Part shown: in pieces, positions 27,279 through 35,273 of the stretch
Position numbering within the stretch: the stretch's first letter is position 1
How the letters are laid out: every line of letters starts with the position of its first letter
DNA from: Limisphaera sp026417315
GTDB lineage: Bacteria; Verrucomicrobiota; Verrucomicrobiia; Limisphaerales; Limisphaeraceae
Length of the DNA: 64,000 bases
Direction: 5' to 3'
Assembly: GCF_049537125.1 (NCBI RefSeq)
Contig: NZ_JBMVQY010000001.1
Span: forward strand, 1,054,001-1,118,000
Made by a program: the position numbers and the translations under genes
The notes under the pieces: model-generated
What the model was told of the DNA's origin: nothing
Databases searched by the model: none
Seen by the model: the letters and a program-made list of their open reading frames with translations, nothing else

Positions 27279-28004
27279 ATGAACACGTCCGCTCCGGCTC
27301 CGCCACCGTCCCGTGCCGAGCGCGTTCGGGCGCTGTTTGATGCGATCGCCCGACGCTATGACCTGATCAACGACCTGCAAAGTGCGGGCCTGCACCGCCT
27401 GTGGAAACGCACCATGGTGCGGTGGGCGGCCGTGGGCCCCGGACAGCGGGCCCTCGATGTCTGTTGTGGCACGGGCGACGTGGCATGGCGACTGGCCGCC
27501 ACCGGAGCCGAAGTCGTGGCCCTGGACTTCAGTGCGGCGATGCTGGAGATTGCCCGTCGTCGTGCGGCACGCCGCGGCGCCCGGGCGGCCCGCATCCAAT
27601 TCGTTCACGGGGATGCATTGAATCTGCCCTTTGCCGACAACAGCTTTGACGCCGTAACCATCGCCTACGGGTTGCGGAACCTGGCCGACTGGCAGGAGGG
27701 ACTGCGCCAAATGCTGCGCGTCTGCCGGCCGGGGGGACGACTGGTGATCCTGGATTTTGGCAAACCCGCGCATCCGTGGTGGCGCAAGATCTACTTCGGC
27801 TACCTCCGCTTCGTGGTCCCGCTGTGGGGACAGTGGCTGGCCGGGGACCGCGCCGCTTACGCCTACATTTTGGAATCGCTGGAGTCGTATCCGGCCCAGC
27901 TTGGCGTCTTGCAGGCCCTCCAGGAGCTGGGTTGTCAGCCGCTGGAAATGCGCAACCTCCTGGGCGGCGCCATGAGCCTGCACCGGGCGATCAAGCCCTG
28001 TTGA
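27279..28004 (+). CDS. ubiE: Menaquinone/ubiquinone C-methyltransferase UbiE/MenG
   Basis: SAM-dependent methyltransferase for the last step of menaquinone (or a ring step of ubiquinone) synthesis. The 241-residue protein has RYDLINDLQSAGLHRLWKR near residue 25, SAM motif I LDVCCGTGDVAW, the acidic VVALDFSAAML, and the family signature around AYGLRNLADWQEGL and RPGGRLVILDF. The C-terminal LLGGAMSLHRA replaces the usual LTGGIVALH. Which quinone it makes cannot be told from this window. The ATG at 27279 follows GGAAAAAAG. The gene end overlaps the convergent hemH by 14 bases. Confidence 0.92.
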   Translation: MNTSAPAPPPSRAERVRALFDAIARRYDLINDLQSAGLHRLWKRTMVRWAAVGPGQRALDVCCGTGDVAWRLAATGAEVVALDFSAAMLEIARRRAARRGARAARIQFVHGDALNLPFADNSFDAVTIAYGLRNLADWQEGLRQMLRVCRPGGRLVILDFGKPAHPWWRKIYFGYLRFVVPLWGQWLAGDRAAYAYILESLESYPAQLGVLQALQELGCQPLEMRNLLGGAMSLHRAIKPC

Positions 28005-29058
28005 CCCCGGGGCCCGCGGCCGCTCCGGCCCGCGCCTCTGCTTCCGATCCGGCAAACGCGCGCCGCGCCATGTTCTCCAGGGTCTCGATCCAGCGTGGAT
28101 GCTCGTTCAGGCACGGAATCTGAACAAACTCCCGGCCCCCTGACTGCAAAAACGTCTCTCGCCCGCGCATGCCGATCTCCTCCAGCGTTTCCAGACAATC
28201 CGACACGAATGCCGGACAAATGACCACGAGTTTCCCCACGCCGGCCCGTCCCAGGCGGGTCATCTCTTCGTCCGTGTAAGGACGCAGCCAGGGATCGCGC
28301 CCCAGACGAGACTGGAAAGCCACCGACCAGTGTCCCTCCGGCACGCCGGCCGCTTGCACAAAGGCTTTCACCGTCCGGAAACATTGGTGCCGGTAGCAGG
28401 TTGCATGGGCCGGGCTGGGGACGTTGCAACAGTCCGGAACCTGCAAACAGTGACGACCGGTCGGATCGCTCTTGCGGATCTGGCGTTCCGGCACGCCATG
28501 GAAACTGAACAGCAGATGATCGTACCCCTGATCCAGGTACGGGCGCGCACTTTCCACCAGCGCGGCAATGTAATCCGGCGCATCCGGATACGGCGGCTCC
28601 ACCGTCAACCGCATGCGGGGTGCCCGCCGGCGCATCACCTCCTGCACCTTCACCACCGCGGTTTCGTAGCTGGACATGGCATAGTGCGGGAACAGCGGGA
28701 TGAGATGGACCCACTCGATGCCCCGGGCCAACAGCCGGTCCACGGCGCTTTCCACGGAGGGGTTCTGATAGCGCATCGCCAGCTCCACGGGCAAACCCAG
28801 CCGTTCCTGCAACTTCCGCTGCACATTCCGGCTGATCACGATCAAGGGCGATCCTTCCGGGGTCCAGATGGTCTGGTACGCATGGGCCGACTGTTTCGGC
28901 CGCCGGATCAGAATCATTCCCACGATCCACCGGCGCAGCAGCCACGGCACATCCATCACCCGGGGATCCATGAGAAACTCGTCCAGATACCGACGCACAT
29001 CCGGCACCGAAGGAGAGTCCGGGGACCCCAAATTCATCAGCAGTACGGCTCGTTTCAT
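27991..29058 (-). CDS. hemH: Ferrochelatase
   Basis: Inserts ferrous iron into a porphyrin at the end of haem synthesis. The 355-residue protein opens AVLLMNLGSPDSPSVPDVRRYL, has the catalytic His in LLFSFHGVPERQ (near residue 187) and the region SRLGRDPWLRPYTDEEM followed by the conserved CPAFVSDCLETLEEI. A cysteine-rich segment (CLQVPDCC...HATCYRHQC, about residues 200-225) replaces the usual short loop; whether it binds an iron-sulfur cluster cannot be told. Its ATG overlaps the hemY stop (ATGA), so the last two haem steps are coupled. Confidence 0.94.
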   Translation of the reverse strand: MKRAVLLMNLGSPDSPSVPDVRRYLDEFLMDPRVMDVPWLLRRWIVGMILIRRPKQSAHAYQTIWTPEGSPLIVISRNVQRKLQERLGLPVELAMRYQNPSVESAVDRLLARGIEWVHLIPLFPHYAMSSYETAVVKVQEVMRRRAPRMRLTVEPPYPDAPDYIAALVESARPYLDQGYDHLLFSFHGVPERQIRKSDPTGRHCLQVPDCCNVPSPAHATCYRHQCFRTVKAFVQAAGVPEGHWSVAFQSRLGRDPWLRPYTDEEMTRLGRAGVGKLVVICPAFVSDCLETLEEIGMRGRETFLQSGGREFVQIPCLNEHPRWIETLENMARRAFAGSEAEARAGAAAGPGVNRA

Positions 29059-30479
29059 GCGACAACGGGGACAAGGTTCCGGCAAAACTGGCGGATCCGT
29101 TCGGCCGCGTTGAGACCGGAAAGGATCGAGTCGCCCAGCGAGATGCCGTCGCGATAGTGACCCGCGAAGAACAGACCCGGGTGTTCCAGCTCCAGGCGCG
29201 TCATTTCCGCCCGATAGCGACCATAACCGAGGTTGTACTGCGGGATGGCCCGGGGCCAGTAGTAATGGTGACAAAACACGGGCCGACCGCGCACACCCAG
29301 CAACACCGCCAGATCCTGACAGGTCATTTCGTACAACTCCTCGGCGGGCCGACCCGCCAGCTCCGGCTGCCGTTCCCCGCCCACATAACTGGTCAGCGTG
29401 ACATGTCCGGCCGGGGCCCGATTCGGAAACAGGGACGACGAAAAGATCGTGCCGAGAATGCGGAACCCCTCCACCCGCGGGATCAACATGCCGAATCCCT
29501 CGCAGGGATGGGCCACGTCCTCCCGTCGGAACCCCAGCACCACGCTGGCCACCGGCGGATACCGAATCTCCCCGAGGAACGTCAGACGGTCTGCCCGCTC
29601 GGTGTCCAACTGGATTTCCGCCAGTTTGAATGCCGGCGCGGCCAGCAGCACCGCGTCGTGTTCTTCGACCCTTTCGCCTTCGGCGGTCCGCACCGTGACC
29701 TGCCAGCGGTGTCCCGCGCGCCGGAGCCGCGTCACCGTGCATTGCAAACGCACCGCGGGCCCCAGGCGTTCGCGCAATGTGTCCGGCAGAACCTGCAGGC
29801 CCTCGTCGAAGGAAAACTTGGGGGCGCGGTCCTTGGCGACTTCGCCTCTGCGTTTGCGGGCCCGTGCTCCCAGGATCTGGCCCCGAATGAGGGATCCATA
29901 TTCGCGTTCCAGGGCTGCCAGTTTCGGAAAGGCCTGTTGCACGGACAATCGCTCCGGATCGCCCGCGTAAATGCCGGCCACCAGTGCGTCAATGGCGTGA
30001 TCGAGGAACTCCTGGTTCAGCCGCCGGCGCACGAAATCGGCGATGCTCTCCTCTTGATCGTCGCGGCGCGCGGGTACGAACGGCTCGCGCAACACGGCCC
30101 ACTTGGCCCGCCAGCTGAAAAGCCGCGTGGTGAAAAACCCCAGCGGCGAGCTCGGGAGTGCCACGGGCCTCCGGTCCCGCACGATGTAGCGGGCCTTCGC
30201 CCGCCGATCCGGATCCAGCCGCCGCGCCGCCAGGCCGGCATCCCGCACCAATTGGGTGATCCGGGGCGAGGTTTCCAAAATCGTGTTCGGACCGAACTCC
30301 GCCAGGAATCCATTGACACGCACGGAGCGAATGGCGCCTCCGACGCGGTCCGTCGCCTCGTACACCGTCACGGGCACGCCGTGCCGTTGCAGCTCGAAAG
30401 CCGCGGTCAAACCCGTAATCCCCGCACCCACGACGGCAACCGACGGGCGGTTCCCCAAGCTGGTTTGAGCTGCGTTCAT
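29055..30479 (-). CDS. hemY: Protoporphyrinogen/coproporphyrinogen oxidase (FAD, HemY/HemG type)
   Basis: FAD enzyme that oxidises the porphyrinogen to porphyrin before iron insertion. The 474-residue protein starts with the dinucleotide-binding sequence VAVVGAGITGLTAAFEL, followed by the VYEATDRVGGAIRSV segment of the family. It has an internal FDEGLQVLPDTL stretch and ends with the FAD-contacting LFFAGHYRDGISLGDSI-like motif. The ATG at 30479 lies at the natural N-terminus; the frame continues upstream but that part looks non-coding. hemH follows with a four-base overlap. HemB, an early enzyme of the pathway, is encoded 1.7 kb upstream. Confidence 0.93.
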   Translation of the reverse strand: MNAAQTSLGNRPSVAVVGAGITGLTAAFELQRHGVPVTVYEATDRVGGAIRSVRVNGFLAEFGPNTILETSPRITQLVRDAGLAARRLDPDRRAKARYIVRDRRPVALPSSPLGFFTTRLFSWRAKWAVLREPFVPARRDDQEESIADFVRRRLNQEFLDHAIDALVAGIYAGDPERLSVQQAFPKLAALEREYGSLIRGQILGARARKRRGEVAKDRAPKFSFDEGLQVLPDTLRERLGPAVRLQCTVTRLRRAGHRWQVTVRTAEGERVEEHDAVLLAAPAFKLAEIQLDTERADRLTFLGEIRYPPVASVVLGFRREDVAHPCEGFGMLIPRVEGFRILGTIFSSSLFPNRAPAGHVTLTSYVGGERQPELAGRPAEELYEMTCQDLAVLLGVRGRPVFCHHYYWPRAIPQYNLGYGRYRAEMTRLELEHPGLFFAGHYRDGISLGDSILSGLNAAERIRQFCRNLVPVVA

Positions 30480-30499
30480 GCCCCGAAATTGCGTGCCCA

Positions 30500-30528
30500 A
30501 CAGTAGTGGAAAACGGCCGTTTCGCCAA
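30500..30528 (-). promoter_or_regulatory. Candidate promoter of hemY-hemH
   Basis: Minus strand: TTGGCG (30528-30523), 17-base spacer, TACTGT (30505-30500). Leader of about 14 bases to the ATG at 30479. Confidence 0.55.
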
Positions 30529-31181
30529 ACCGGTTTCGTGCCTGCAGTACGCCCGGCACGCGCTTTGCCTTCATGCGTGGGCGGCACGATCCGCTTTTTC
30601 GGGATCCTCCGGTGCCCGACGAACGGTGAGCCCGAGCTTTGCGGCGATTGCCCGCGCCGTGCGTCCGGGAAGGCTTCGAGAAGATCTCGCTTAAAAGTCG
30701 GGGTGGATTTGTGGGACCCCTGCGCGCGCTTTCGCAAGGGGCCGTGTCTGCAACTGCCTTCGTTCAGCGTCCGGCGGGTGCCGTGACCCCGGGGCAACGA
30801 CCTTGTTTTCGAAGGTTCAAGAGATTGGGTGAAGGTCGTTTCGGATGCACGCGAAAGTTCAGTGAGGGAGAAGAGTCAGCCGCGCTGGTGGCGTCGGTCG
30901 CGGTCGGCGTTGCGAGAGCCACCGATGTGTCGGCGGGCGGTTGAAAAGCGAAGCAGCAGCCGCGGGCGACGTGTTGTCGGCGGAGCTGGTGAGAGCCGGC
31001 GCGCATTACGGCAGAGGGGCGGCCAGGTCACATGATCGCCGCAGGTTGGCCGGGGGCCTTTGGGACGCCGACGCCCGGCATGCAGGAGGTGTTGGAGCGG
31101 TTCTTGGCGCCGGGGCTCGTGGCCTTGAGAGTTGCGATCGAGGGTCGCGAGGTGCGCACGCAGTTCCGGAGGGAATAGGGT

Positions 31182-31210
31182 TTGACTTGAGACCGGCCCC
31201 GGCAATAATC
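31182..31210 (+). promoter_or_regulatory. Candidate promoter of the FHA-domain gene
   Basis: TTGACT (31182-31187), 17-base spacer, ATAATC (31205-31210); AATAAT one base earlier is the alternative -10. Leader of about 22 bases before the ATG at 31239. Confidence 0.5.
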
Positions 31211-31238
31211 GCCCTCGCACGGGTAAGCTGACGCGTTT

Positions 31239-31844
31239 ATGGCCAAACTTGTTGTCCTCTCAGAGGGATTCGCCGGTCGTACCCACGAGCTGAAGGGTGA
31301 CAAAATCACCATCGGCCGCCTGGAGGACAACACCTTTCAAATTCCGGAGCCGTCCGTCTCGAGCCACCACTGCGAGATCTACATCCGCGGACAGGACATT
31401 GTGGTCCGCGATTTGCAGTCCACCAACGGCACCTTCATCAATGGCGAACCCGTCACGGAGGCGGTTTTGAAACCGGGCCAAATCCTGCGGCTGGGCGCAG
31501 TCGAACTCCGTTTGGAGGAGGATACTGCACCTACGGCGGTGACTGCTCCAGCAGCGAGCACGACCGCCCCTGCGGCCCCGGCGCCCAGTCCGGCGCCCAC
31601 CTCTGCTCCGGGCGCCCCTCCGGCGCCGGGGGCGCCGCCGAAAAAGCCCCTGGGACAAACCTCCCCCATCCCGCGCGGCGTCAGTCTCAGCGAATTGGAA
31701 AGCGGCGCGCGCCCGGCGGACCTCAAAAAGACCGGGTTCGCCAAGAAGGAGGACAAAACCGGCCTTCTTTTTTGGGCGGTCTTTGCGGTGGTCGGCCTGA
31801 TCATCATTGGCCTGCTGGTTTGGGGGTATTTGACCATCCGGTAA
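31239..31844 (+). CDS. FHA-domain protein with C-terminal membrane anchor
   Basis: A 201-residue protein. Residues 1-92 form a forkhead-associated domain, which binds phosphothreonine peptides; the key motifs are IGRLEDN, PSVSSHHCEI and DLQSTNGTFING. A Pro/Ala-rich linker of about 55 residues and a positively charged segment follow. One hydrophobic helix (LLFWAVFAVVGLIIIGLLVWG, about 176-196) ends the protein, so the FHA domain sits in the cytoplasm tethered to the membrane. No Ser/Thr kinase gene is in the window, so its partner is unknown. Confidence 0.88.
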   Translation: MAKLVVLSEGFAGRTHELKGDKITIGRLEDNTFQIPEPSVSSHHCEIYIRGQDIVVRDLQSTNGTFINGEPVTEAVLKPGQILRLGAVELRLEEDTAPTAVTAPAASTTAPAAPAPSPAPTSAPGAPPAPGAPPKKPLGQTSPIPRGVSLSELESGARPADLKKTGFAKKEDKTGLLFWAVFAVVGLIIIGLLVWGYLTIR

Positions 31845-32163
31845 CGTTGGCGGGTCCATACCCCGGTTCGAGCACCGCGGGTTGGGCACCCTTTGTCCCT
31901 CCGCCCTTGGGAGGGCCTCGCTTCGAAGTGCGCATGGCAGCCGTTCTTGCCGAAGCCGGATTTGGTTTCCCTTGCAACCTGGCGCGGTCCGGCGCGTCAG
32001 TCCGAGCGCAAGCGACTTGGATAGGGGGATGCACTCGGGGAGTTCCTGCGCTGCGACGGCCGCGCCGCACCGCCTTTGTCGGGACAACCTCCGTAGCCAG
32101 TGCCTGCTCGAGGGGCAGGAGTTGGAAAAGCTCCAGAACCGACCGTCGCGCCGCCTGCGGAGC
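31845..32163. other. Convergent intergenic region
   Basis: 319 bases between the FHA gene and hemB. A short hairpin (CCCTCC/GGAGGG, near 31896-31914) is present without a T-tract. No gene recognised. Confidence 0.4.
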
Positions 32164-33174
32164 TCAGCCCTCCCGGAGCCACCGTGCGACTTGCGGCGCG
32201 GCATAGGTGATCACCAGGTCCGCGCCTGCACGTCGGATGGCCAAGAGTGTTTCCAGGGTGACGGCTCGTTCGTCGATCCAACCCTGAGCCGCGGCGGCCT
32301 TGATCATCGAGTACTCCGCGCTCACCGCATAAGCGACGGTCGGAAGCCCGAAGGTCGTTTTTACCTGGTGCAGGATGTCGAGGTAGGCCAGCGCGGGCTT
32401 GACCATGACCAGGTCGGCTCCCTCCGCCACATCCAGGGCGACCTCGCGCAGCGCCTCGCGCGCGTTGGCCGGGTCCATTTGGTAACTGCGGCGGTCCCCA
32501 AACTTTGGGGCGGATTCGGCTGCCTCCCGAAACGGCCCGTAAAAGGCCGACGCGAACTTGGCCGCATAGGAGAGAATGGGCATTTCCTCGAATCCCTCGC
32601 GGTCCAGCGCCGCGCGAATGGCGGCCACGCGCCCGTCCATCATGTCGCTCGGGGCCACCATGTCCGCTCCGGCCTCGGCATGGCTGACGGCCGTGCGCGC
32701 CAACAGCGTCAGGGTGGGATCATTGGCGATCCGAACCCTGCCCCTGCGTTGCTCCACCACACCGCAATGCCCGTGCGACATGTACTCGCACAAGCAAACG
32801 TCCGTGATCACGATCAAATCGGGAAACTCCCGTTTCAGCGCGCGAATGGCCTGCTGGACCACTCCCTTGGGGGCATATGCGCCGCTGGCCTTTTCATCTT
32901 TGCGATCCGGAATGCCGAACAACAGCACGGCGGACACGCCAGCCGACACGGCTTGATCCACCTCCCGGACTACCTCGTCCACCGACAACTGATACACCCC
33001 GGGCATGGAAGAGACCGGACGGCGTTCCTTGCGGCCCGGGCGAACAAACAGCGGCCAGATCAGTTGCCAGGGTTGCAAGCCGGTCTCCGCCACCAGACGA
33101 CGCAGCGCGGGTGTCTGTCGCAACCGGCGCATGCGCCGAGCCGGGAACTGTCCCAGGAAGGTGCTCACATCCAT
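32164..33174 (-). CDS. hemB: Delta-aminolevulinic acid dehydratase (porphobilinogen synthase)
   Basis: Condenses two 5-aminolevulinate molecules to porphobilinogen, an early step of tetrapyrrole synthesis. The 336-residue protein has RMRRLRQTPALRRLVAET at the N-terminus and the metal-binding cysteines in DVCLCEYMSHGHCG (about residues 122-135). The two active-site lysines are in SYAAKFASAFYGPF (near 202) and LVMVKPALAYLDI (near 255). The Cys-rich site indicates the zinc-dependent type. The -10 element lies six bases before the ATG at 33174, so a leaderless mRNA is likely. Confidence 0.96.
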   Translation of the reverse strand: MDVSTFLGQFPARRMRRLRQTPALRRLVAETGLQPWQLIWPLFVRPGRKERRPVSSMPGVYQLSVDEVVREVDQAVSAGVSAVLLFGIPDRKDEKASGAYAPKGVVQQAIRALKREFPDLIVITDVCLCEYMSHGHCGVVEQRRGRVRIANDPTLTLLARTAVSHAEAGADMVAPSDMMDGRVAAIRAALDREGFEEMPILSYAAKFASAFYGPFREAAESAPKFGDRRSYQMDPANAREALREVALDVAEGADLVMVKPALAYLDILHQVKTTFGLPTVAYAVSAEYSMIKAAAAQGWIDERAVTLETLLAIRRAGADLVITYAAPQVARWLREG

Positions 33175-33642
33175 GACCTCATTCTAGGTGCCCATCGAGG
33201 GTGGCAAAGTGGAAATTCCGCGAGTTAACGCCCGCAGTGGCGCGGCCCCCGAATCCCGGCACGGTTCGGCGGGCCGCACAACTCCCCCTGACGGACGCCG
33301 GGCTCGAAACCGGAAACGAAGCGAGCAGGACCGTGTCGCATGGATTTCAGGGCCGCCCGGGCTGCTGCAGCTTGGCGAGGTCCATACGCACACCGGGGCA
33401 CGCATCCAAGGGCTCCCCTGACCCCCTGCGGCGTACCGTGAACCTTTGGGCGGGTCGGGTTTTTGCCAAAGGGGCCCTGGACGCTGGCTGGAGAATGGCG
33501 AACGCACCGGACACGGTCACGCCACCGCTGCGCCGCCAAAACAATCTTCGACAAACGCCCGGCCCGGCTGTGGCGGTGCGAGCCATCGACCCCCGGTGGA
33601 ATCGGCACCTGCGGTGGCGGCAACCGTTGCCTCAGCAAAAAC
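33175..33642. other. Intergenic region upstream of hemB
   Basis: 468 bases between the hemB start and the 3' end of tRNA-Arg. Contains the hemB promoter. Open frames running through the tRNA are spurious. Nothing else identified. Confidence 0.45.
33181..33208 (-). promoter_or_regulatory. Candidate hemB promoter, implying a leaderless mRNA
   Basis: Minus strand: TTTGCC or TTGCCA (33208-33202), 15-16-base spacer, TAGAAT (33186-33181). Six bases separate the -10 element from the ATG at 33174. Confidence 0.5.
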
Positions 33643-33719
33643 TGGCGCACCCGCCAGGAGTCGAACCTGGAACCTTCTGATCCGTAGTCAGATGCTCTAT
33701 CCAATTGAGCTACGGGTGC
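33643..33719 (-). tRNA. tRNA-Arg (anticodon ACG)
   Basis: The 77-base cloverleaf reads on the minus strand: acceptor GCACCCG/CGGGTGC, TA at positions 8-9, D arm GCTC...GAGC, anticodon stem TCTGA/TCAGA with loop CTACGGA (anticodon ACG, expected to be deaminated to ICG), T arm with GGTTCGACTCC, discriminator G and an encoded CCA end. It would read CGN arginine codons. Confidence 0.96.
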
Positions 33720-33736
33720 GCCCTCGAGTGTATTCC

Positions 33737-33765
33737 ACCTTACGACGGTTCCGATGACCTCGCAA
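33737..33765 (-). promoter_or_regulatory. Candidate tRNA-Arg promoter
   Basis: Minus strand: TTGCGA (33765-33760), 17-base spacer, TAAGGT (33742-33737), about 18 bases before the mature 5' end at 33719. Confidence 0.45.
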
Positions 33766-33922
33766 GCCTCAACTCCGGCCCACCACTTGCCTCCAACTCA
33801 CCCGGCTCCCGGCGAGTTGAAGGTCGGCTCGGAATCGCTGCGTCCCCCGCGCGTGCCGCGAGGGATCCTGACGGCCGCCGTGAGCCGCCGGAGCCCCCGG
33901 GCTCAAGGAGTCAAAAAAAAGA

Positions 33923-33997
33923 TGGTGCGCGCTGCAGGATTTGAACCTGCGACCCCCAGTGTGTGATACTGATGCTCTACCGCTGAGCTAAGCGCGC
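33923..33997 (-). tRNA. tRNA-Val (anticodon CAC)
   Basis: The 75-base cloverleaf on the minus strand: acceptor GCGCGCT/AGCGCGC, D arm GCTC...GAGC, anticodon stem TCAGT/ACTGG with loop ATCACAC (anticodon CAC, reads GTG), T arm with GGTTCAAATCC, discriminator A and an encoded CCA. Two bases after the CCA comes an uninterrupted run of eight T residues on this strand (33913-33920), which may help stop transcription. Confidence 0.95.
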
Positions 33998-34007
33998 AAC
34001 CCTCCTC

Positions 34008-34035
34008 ACCCTATCGCAGCTCGCCCGGAATTCAA
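34008..34035 (-). promoter_or_regulatory. Candidate tRNA-Val promoter
   Basis: Minus strand: TTGAAT (34035-34030), 16-base spacer, TAGGGT (34013-34008), about ten bases before the mature tRNA 5' end. Confidence 0.5.
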
Positions 34036-34755
34036 GTCTTTCCTCGAGGCCGACCTCGAAGGGACCATCCAGGATCTTCTCCCGCAACCGGACGCAAGGT
34101 CCCCCCAATGTGCCCACGAAACTGGTTCGGGTTGCATTCGTCGCTGAGCCCAAACCCATGCATGCCGCCGCAAGGAGTGGGCTGCGCCCGCCGATGCCCC
34201 GCCAGCCACCGAATGAAAACGGCCAAGTTCGGGGCAGAACCGAGCCCGGCCAGGGCCGCTCCCCCGTGGACTGATCCAAGCTTCGAACCACCACGGTCGG
34301 GCATGGGCAAGACCCGGCGGAAAGAGAGCAGCACCAAAAGCTGGGAAGCCCATCGAGGAGGGTGAACTCTCGCCTTCGGCTGCCGTGACGCATTCGGACC
34401 CTTGCGAAGAGCGTCCCTTGCTTGAAGAGCACGACCGTCTGGGACGCTGTTCCTGCAGGTCGTTTTGAATGGACAAGCTGAGGCGGGGTGCCCTGGGGCT
34501 GCGACGGGTTCCTGGCCGAATGGAGCAACCGGGCGCCTTCGTGACGACGCGGCCCGCCCAGGGTGTGGATTCTCCGGTGGCCGGGTCTTGGAAGGGGCCC
34601 TTTCTCCCCGGGCTGATGGGATCGGCTCCCAGTGGAGAGGGCGGAAGCAGAAGTCCGCTTGCGCGGTTTCCGGAGAACCTTCCGGCAGGATGGTGGGTTG
34701 CGCCCCAGCTTAGCGGATTCTGTGCCAAAGGCGGTGAAGTTTCTGCACACATCGC

Positions 34756-34784
34756 TTGACACCCCAGCGGTTGGGGTGCTAAGT
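34756..34784 (+). promoter_or_regulatory. nrdR promoter with a palindrome in the spacer
   Basis: Perfect -35 TTGACA (34756-34761), 17-base spacer and CTAAGT (34779-34784), preceded by TG. The spacer is occupied by the palindrome ACCCCA-gcggt-TGGGGT (34761-34777), where a repressor would block polymerase. It does not match the known AT-rich NrdR box. Confidence 0.65.
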
Positions 34785-34817
34785 GGAGGAAGCCGCTACG
34801 GGCTGTAGCGGCCGCTT
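34785..34817 (+). promoter_or_regulatory. nrdR leader: GGAGGA, 7-bp stem-loop, start codon
   Basis: GGAGGA (34785-34790) is 27 bases from the ATG at 34818, too far for normal use. A perfect stem CCGCTAC/GTAGCGG (34793-34799 with 34805-34811, loop GGGCT) lies between them; folding it would leave 8 unpaired bases, an ideal spacing. However, the promoter at 34756-34784 predicts a transcript beginning near 34791, which would exclude the GGAGGA. Confidence 0.5.
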
Positions 34818-35273
34818 ATGCGCTGTCCCAAGTGCGGATGTCTCGAGGACCGCGTGGTGGATTCCCGCACCTCACGCGAAGGGGCGACCATTCGGAGACG
34901 GCGCGAGTGCGCCCGTTGCGGACACCGGTTCACCACGTACGAACACATCGAACACGAGAACCTGGTGGTGTTGAAGCGGGACGGGCGGCGCGAACCCTTT
35001 TCGCGGGAAAAGCTGGCGGCGGGCATCGCCAAGGCCTGCCAAAAACGCCCCGTCAGTACCGAGGCGGTCGAGGCCCTGATCGAGCGGGTGATGCAGGCCC
35101 TGCAAGAACGATACGACCGGGAGGTGCCGGCCGAGGTCATTGGTCAACTGGCGATGGAGGAACTCCGACGCCTCGACCAGGTTGCCTACGTGCGGTTTGC
35201 CAGCGTGTACCGCCGGTTTCAGGAGGCAACCGATTTTGTTCAGGAGGTACGCCGCTTGGAGGGGACGTCATGA
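34818..35273 (+). CDS. nrdR: Transcriptional repressor NrdR
   Basis: Zinc-ribbon/ATP-cone repressor of ribonucleotide reductase genes, sensing dATP/ATP. The 151-residue protein begins MRCPKCGCLEDRVVDSR with a second Cys pair in CARCGHRFTTYE (zinc ribbon, residues 3-34). The ATP cone (about residues 48-136) starts VLKRDGRREPFSREKL. The ATG is fixed by the conserved N-terminus. The next gene overlaps it by four bases. No ribonucleotide reductase gene is in this window. Confidence 0.96.
   Translation: MRCPKCGCLEDRVVDSRTSREGATIRRRRECARCGHRFTTYEHIEHENLVVLKRDGRREPFSREKLAAGIAKACQKRPVSTEAVEALIERVMQALQERYDREVPAEVIGQLAMEELRRLDQVAYVRFASVYRRFQEATDFVQEVRRLEGTS

Larger units (their letters stand above)
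30480..31238. other. Divergent intergenic region between hemY and the FHA gene
   Basis: 759 bases. Short frames here show no recognisable protein. It holds the hemY promoter (30500-30528) and the FHA-gene promoter (31182-31210). Nothing else identified. Confidence 0.45.
33998..34817. other. Long intergenic region between tRNA-Val and nrdR
   Basis: 820 bases. Frames over 240 codons are open on the minus strand, but they have Ser/Arg/Gly/Pro-rich composition typical of GC-rich non-coding DNA and no domain or good start. The identified elements are the tRNA-Val promoter at the left and the nrdR control region at the right. Confidence 0.45.

Noticed and set aside
33225..33704. Minus-strand frame of 159 codons before hemB
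   Set aside because: Its start lies inside tRNA-Arg and it has no domain.
33977..34762. Minus-strand frames of about 250 codons between tRNA-Val and nrdR
   Set aside because: Composition of GC-rich non-coding DNA; the longest one runs into tRNA-Val.
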